Shown here piece after piece: positions 6,362 to 8,838 of a DNA stretch of 8,838 nt. The notes under the pieces were generated by a model that did no database searches, was not told the DNA's origin, and saw only the letters and a list, made by a program, of their open reading frames with translations. The DNA lies in assembly GCF_943914015.1 (NCBI RefSeq), contig NZ_CALUAK010000105.1, positions 1 to 8,838 of the forward strand, written 5' to 3'. This DNA comes from an uncultured Corynebacterium sp. Its GTDB lineage: Bacteria; Actinomycetota; Actinomycetes; Mycobacteriales; Mycobacteriaceae. Each line of letters begins with the position of its first letter. Within the stretch, counting starts at the first letter, position 1. A program made the position numbers and the translations under genes.

Positions 6362-6664
6362 TTAGCCCCCCTGCTGCATCGTGGCCCACAGGCCCGCCGT
6401 ATGCATCTTCTTCACGTCGGCCTCAACCTTGTCGCGCTCCCCAGAGGAGACCACAGCCTTGCCCTCCGTGTGGACCTGCATCATCAGTTCCGTGGCTCGC
6501 TTGCGCGAGTAGCCCAGCATGGTCATGAACACGTGCGTGACGTAACTCATCAGGTTGACCGGGTCATCCCAGACGATACACATCCAGGGCAGGTTCTCCG
6601 AGGTTGCAACCTCAACGTCCACGTCAACGTCGGGTGTCGCTAGTGGCGCAGCGGGCATGCTCAT
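6362..6664 (-). CDS. clpS: ATP-dependent Clp protease adaptor ClpS
   Basis: A 100-residue adaptor that delivers N-degron substrates to the ClpC1/ClpP protease in the cytoplasm. After a variable arm (1-25) comes PWMCIVWDDPVNLMSYVTHVF; the W32-D33-D34 triplet stands where E. coli has Asn-Asp-Asp in its N-end binding pocket, as is usual in actinobacteria. VHTEGKAVV contains the conserved H65, and the end (GLWATMQQ) is also typical. A very strong AGGAGGTGA lies nine bases before the ATG at 6664, supporting this start over the ATG two codons later. It is the first gene of the minus-strand run. An odd alternating Asp-Val stretch (DVDVDVEV, residues 12-19) lies in the disordered arm. Confidence 0.96.
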   Translation of the reverse strand: MSMPAAPLATPDVDVDVEVATSENLPWMCIVWDDPVNLMSYVTHVFMTMLGYSRKRATELMMQVHTEGKAVVSSGERDKVEADVKKMHTAGLWATMQQGG

Positions 6665-6832
6665 GCGCAGTCACCTCCTAAACGAAAAGTCATGCACCCC
6701 AGTGTAGTGAGCTTTTCAGAATCCCGACGTTCGCGGCACGTGTTCGGACATCCGTTCACAAAGATGCGGATGCGCATGCAGCGCGCGTTCTACTATGAAA
6801 GTGCACAAATAGTTACCCCAAGGAATCACCAA
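6665..6832. promoter_or_regulatory. Divergent promoter region between clpS and the membrane protein gene
   Basis: A 168-base intergenic region serving two divergent units. On the minus strand TACACT (6706-6701) could be the clpS -10, which would put the mRNA start near 6694 and leave a short leader with AGGAGGTGA. On the plus strand TACTAT (6791-6796) could be the -10 for the gene at 6833. The -35 regions are poor for both, as is common in corynebacteria. The palindrome ATGCGCAT (6770-6777), just upstream of the plus-strand -10, might be an operator half or chance. Confidence 0.45.
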
Positions 6833-7600
6833 ATGACCAACGACAACACCCCCGGCCAGCGCCCGCACGACGACTCGACGCAGTGGATCCCCCGCGCCGA
6901 CAGCCCGGAGACCACCCAGTTCGAACCCGTCCAGCACCCCGGCGAAAGCGCCTACGGCGCCTCGCAGAACTCCGGGTACGGGCATAATCCCTGGTCGAAT
7001 CAGAATCAGTGGCAGCCCACGCAGCAATACGCAGCGCCGAGCCAGCCCCGGCCCGAGCCGGTTCCGCCGGAGGAGCTCTACGCTGCGCAACAGCCGCAGT
7101 ACGCGCCGGCGCCCGCGCCCACCCCGCAGAAGCAGAAGGGCAACGGCGTGGTCATCGCGCTGCTCAGCCTCATCGTTCTCATGCTCCTCGGCATCGCCGG
7201 ATGGCTGGCGTGGGACTCCGGTATCTTCGACCGCTCCCCCGCCCAGAGTGAGCGCCCCACCGTGGTGGAAACTGTCGTTGTTCCGCCCTCCCCCGCAGCT
7301 CAGGATGATAACCAGCAGCGCGCCTCCAAGTCCGACCTGCCCAGCGGCGTCTCCCAAGTGGGCCAGGATGGCCAGGAGAAGTTCTCCAGCCAGGCCGCCG
7401 GCTCCGACGTAACAAGCGCCCCGTTTACCCGGGCCGTGGGCGACGCGTTCCGCGCGGAATACACCAAGACGCACACCCCACCGACAACGCTTCGGGTGTA
7501 CTCCTCAGTCACCGGGAAGAATTACACGATGAACTGCACGACGTCGAATAATATCGCCAAGTGCACCGGTGGCAATAACGCGGTTGTGTATGTCTGGTAG
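6833..7600 (+). CDS. Single-pass membrane protein with Pro/Gln-rich cytoplasmic arm and two-cysteine extracellular domain
   Basis: A 255-residue protein. The ATG at 6833 is chosen because AAGGA lies eight bases before it; a longer reading from 6692 runs through the promoter region. Residues 1-104 are hydrophilic and rich in Pro, Gln, Asn and Tyr (likely disordered, cytoplasmic), 105-127 form one transmembrane helix, and 128-255 are extracytoplasmic. The last 60 residues look like a small folded domain: YSSVTGKNYTMNC (C235), then C244-TGGNNAVVYVW at the very end; the cysteines may form a disulfide. This ending resembles one I associate with exported corynebacterial proteins, but I cannot name a function. 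The stop overlaps the start of SH3 by 11 bases, so the two are probably co-translated. Confidence 0.82.
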   Translation: MTNDNTPGQRPHDDSTQWIPRADSPETTQFEPVQHPGESAYGASQNSGYGHNPWSNQNQWQPTQQYAAPSQPRPEPVPPEELYAAQQPQYAPAPAPTPQKQKGNGVVIALLSLIVLMLLGIAGWLAWDSGIFDRSPAQSERPTVVETVVVPPSPAAQDDNQQRASKSDLPSGVSQVGQDGQEKFSSQAAGSDVTSAPFTRAVGDAFRAEYTKTHTPPTTLRVYSSVTGKNYTMNCTTSNNIAKCTGGNNAVVYVW

Positions 7601-8429
7601 CACCCGGCGGGTGCTGGCCGCAGCGCTCGCTGTGTCGGGGGCGTGCGCAGGCTGTGCGGGACCACCGCGGGAAGAAGAGAACCTGCCACCGGTGACCGTG
7701 ACCGTGACACAGACATCGGCGCACCCGTCGAGTACGGCGCCTGTGGAGTCTCCTGTAGTGGCGGATCTGCAGGCCCCGGCCGATGCCGCCGTCGCTGCGG
7801 GCCTCGCCGTGGGCGGGGGAAACGCCGGGGTGGGGCTGTCCCGCGGCGGGGAAACCGCTGCCAGTGGGATGACGGCGCCGGTGGCGAGCTGGTCGACGAG
7901 CAAGGTGCCCCTGGCCATTACTGCACTGCGCACCCAACCGGACCTCGCACCCACGGCAGCCGCAGCCATCACCGTCTCCGATAACGCCGCCGCGCAGACC
8001 CTGTGGGATGCCCTCGGCGGTGGCGATGCGGCGGCGGCCGCGGTCCAGTCCGTCATCGCCGAATCCGGGGAGCAGATCGTCGTGCCCGCCGTTGTCACCC
8101 GGCCGGGGTTTTCCGCTTTCGGGCAAACGCTGTGGTCCGTGGACAGCCAGGCGCGCTTCGCCGAAGCACTCCCCCGCATTTCTGGCTCTGACGAGGTCAT
8201 AGCCCTCATGGGGCAGATCTCCCCGGCACACAGCTACGGGCTTGGCACCATAGCCGGTTGCGCGTTCAAGGGCGGGTGGGGGCCTGACGACGGTGGCCTC
8301 TACACAGCTCGCCAGCTGGGGATTCTTCCCGACGGCACCGGTGTCGCCCTGTATGCTGCCCCCGCCGACGGCACGTACGAGACCGCGCAGCAGATGCTTT
8401 CCGCCATGGCCGCCGAGCTTCCGCAGTAG
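7590..8429 (+). CDS. SH3: exported serine hydrolase, third member of the beta-lactamase-fold family
   Basis: 279 residues from the ATG at 7590, which begins inside the preceding gene (11-base overlap). A GTG at 7569 is also in frame, but the ATG form gives a better signal peptide (MSGSTRRVLAAALAVSGAC). C19 or C22 could be lipidated, although neither box is canonical. A Thr/Val/Pro-rich linker follows. Motifs: S102-T-S-K105, S130-D131-N132, LWSVDSQARF (181-190), K227-G-G-W with GPDDGG, and RQLGILP. SH3 lacks both cysteines of the pair shared by SH1 and SH2, has an unpaired C224 beside KGG, and ends soon after the catalytic domain. As in the others, no class A E166 equivalent is clear. No strong Shine-Dalgarno sequence is seen, in line with coupled translation. 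Substrate unknown. Confidence 0.85.
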   Translation: MSGSTRRVLAAALAVSGACAGCAGPPREEENLPPVTVTVTQTSAHPSSTAPVESPVVADLQAPADAAVAAGLAVGGGNAGVGLSRGGETAASGMTAPVASWSTSKVPLAITALRTQPDLAPTAAAAITVSDNAAAQTLWDALGGGDAAAAAVQSVIAESGEQIVVPAVVTRPGFSAFGQTLWSVDSQARFAEALPRISGSDEVIALMGQISPAHSYGLGTIAGCAFKGGWGPDDGGLYTARQLGILPDGTGVALYAAPADGTYETAQQMLSAMAAELPQ

Positions 8430-8512
8430 GTGGCACACATTTAGTGGGGGATTTTTCCCGCACAGCTACGCCTGCTGCCCCGCGAAGGTGAACGCTGGTC
8501 TACCATGGCATT
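8430..8512 (+). promoter_or_regulatory. Intergenic region with hairpin and leaderless-type pncB promoter
   Basis: An 83-base gap. GTGGGGGA (8444-8451) can pair with TCCCGCAC (8456-8463) around a TTTT loop with one G-G mismatch. It lacks a downstream T tract, so it is at best a weak terminator for SH3 or a regulatory structure. TACCAT (8501-8506) fits the loose corynebacterial -10 (TANNNT) and ends six bases before the pncB ATG, placing the likely mRNA start at the A of that ATG. No clear -35 is present. Confidence 0.4.
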
Positions 8513-8838
8513 ATGCAGAACAAGTCCAGTGCGCTTTTCACTGACATGTACGAATTGACGATGCTTCAGGCCTCACTGAGGGATGGCACCGCCAACCGTC
8601 AGTGCGCCTTTGAAGTTTTTACACGTCGTCTTACCAACCAGCGCCGCTATGGCGTGGTTGCCGGAACCGCGCGTGTGCTGGAAGCGGTCAAGAAATTCGT
8701 TTTCAGCGAAGAACAGCTCGCAAGCCTCGATTTCCTGGACGAGGAAACCATCGAGTACCTGCGCAATTACCGTTTCTCCGGGGATATCGACGGCTACCAG
8801 GAAGGTGAGCTGTACTTCCCCAATTCCCCGCTTCTCAC
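8513..8838 (+). CDS. pncB: Nicotinate phosphoribosyltransferase, N-terminal part
   Basis: The first 108 codons are present; the gene runs off the end of the window. The start (MQNKSSALFTDMYELTML) has the TDMYELTML signature of the family, followed by AFEVFTRRLTNQRRYGVVAG, the conserved early block. The enzyme joins nicotinate and PRPP, with ATP hydrolysis, to give nicotinate mononucleotide for NAD salvage in the cytoplasm. The ATG at 8513 has no Shine-Dalgarno sequence, but a -10-like TACCAT ends six bases before it, so a leaderless mRNA is likely. The gene is divergent from clpS, as pncB1 and clpS are in M. tuberculosis, but two extra genes lie between them here. The catalytic His region is outside the window. 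Confidence 0.93.
   Translation, partial: MQNKSSALFTDMYELTMLQASLRDGTANRQCAFEVFTRRLTNQRRYGVVAGTARVLEAVKKFVFSEEQLASLDFLDEETIEYLRNYRFSGDIDGYQEGELYFPNSPLL

Noticed and set aside
6692..6832. Upstream extension of the membrane protein by 47 codons
   Set aside because: It would run through the divergent promoter region; the ATG at 6833 has a well-placed AAGGA.
7509..8438. Minus-strand open frame of 309 codons opposite SH3
   Set aside because: SH3 on the plus strand has clear catalytic motifs; the antisense translation is low complexity and motif-free.
1..8838. tRNA or rRNA genes, insertion sequences, CRISPR arrays, prophage or attachment sites
   Set aside because: No transposase, integrase, repeat-spacer pattern or RNA gene fold was found. 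Nearly all sequence is accounted for by coding regions and short intergenic gaps.

Overview
The window looks like a chromosomal segment of a high-GC actinobacterium, most likely Corynebacterium or a close relative. The reasons are base composition and codon use, GTG starts, overlapping genes, a leaderless-looking gene, and a gene order that matches the Mycobacterium tuberculosis block pncB1 / clpS / DUF2017 / P1-family peptidase / rhomboid / murI / metallo-beta-lactamase / rphA / rdgB (Rv1330c to Rv1341). No mobile element, RNA gene or CRISPR array was seen.

Minus strand, read from 6664 down to 1: one tightly packed ten-gene run. It encodes ClpS (N-end-rule adaptor), a DUF2017 protein, a self-cleaving P1/DmpA-type peptidase, a rhomboid intramembrane protease, a lipoprotein serine hydrolase (SH2), a secreted serine hydrolase with a proline-rich tail (SH1), glutamate racemase MurI, a metallo-beta-lactamase-fold phosphodiesterase candidate, RNase PH and the start of RdgB. 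Most junctions are ATGA, GTGA, TGATG or TAAATG contacts. The only clear gap (53 bases) lies between the P1 peptidase and the rhomboid gene.

Plus strand, from 6833 on: a divergent pair (a single-pass membrane protein with a Pro/Gln-rich cytoplasmic arm, overlapping a third serine hydrolase, SH3), then the 5' part of pncB (nicotinate phosphoribosyltransferase), which appears to be translated from a leaderless mRNA.

The most notable content is the set of three divergent paralogues (SH1, SH2, SH3) of an exported beta-lactamase-fold family. All keep SxxK, SDN and KGG(W) motifs, but I see no conserved class A Glu166 equivalent. They sit on both sides of the conserved block, two of them between the rhomboid and murI genes where mycobacteria have nothing. 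Their placement beside murI suggests a cell-envelope role, but their reaction is unknown. The other genes are well-known housekeeping functions in proteolysis, RNA and nucleotide quality control, peptidoglycan precursor supply and NAD salvage.
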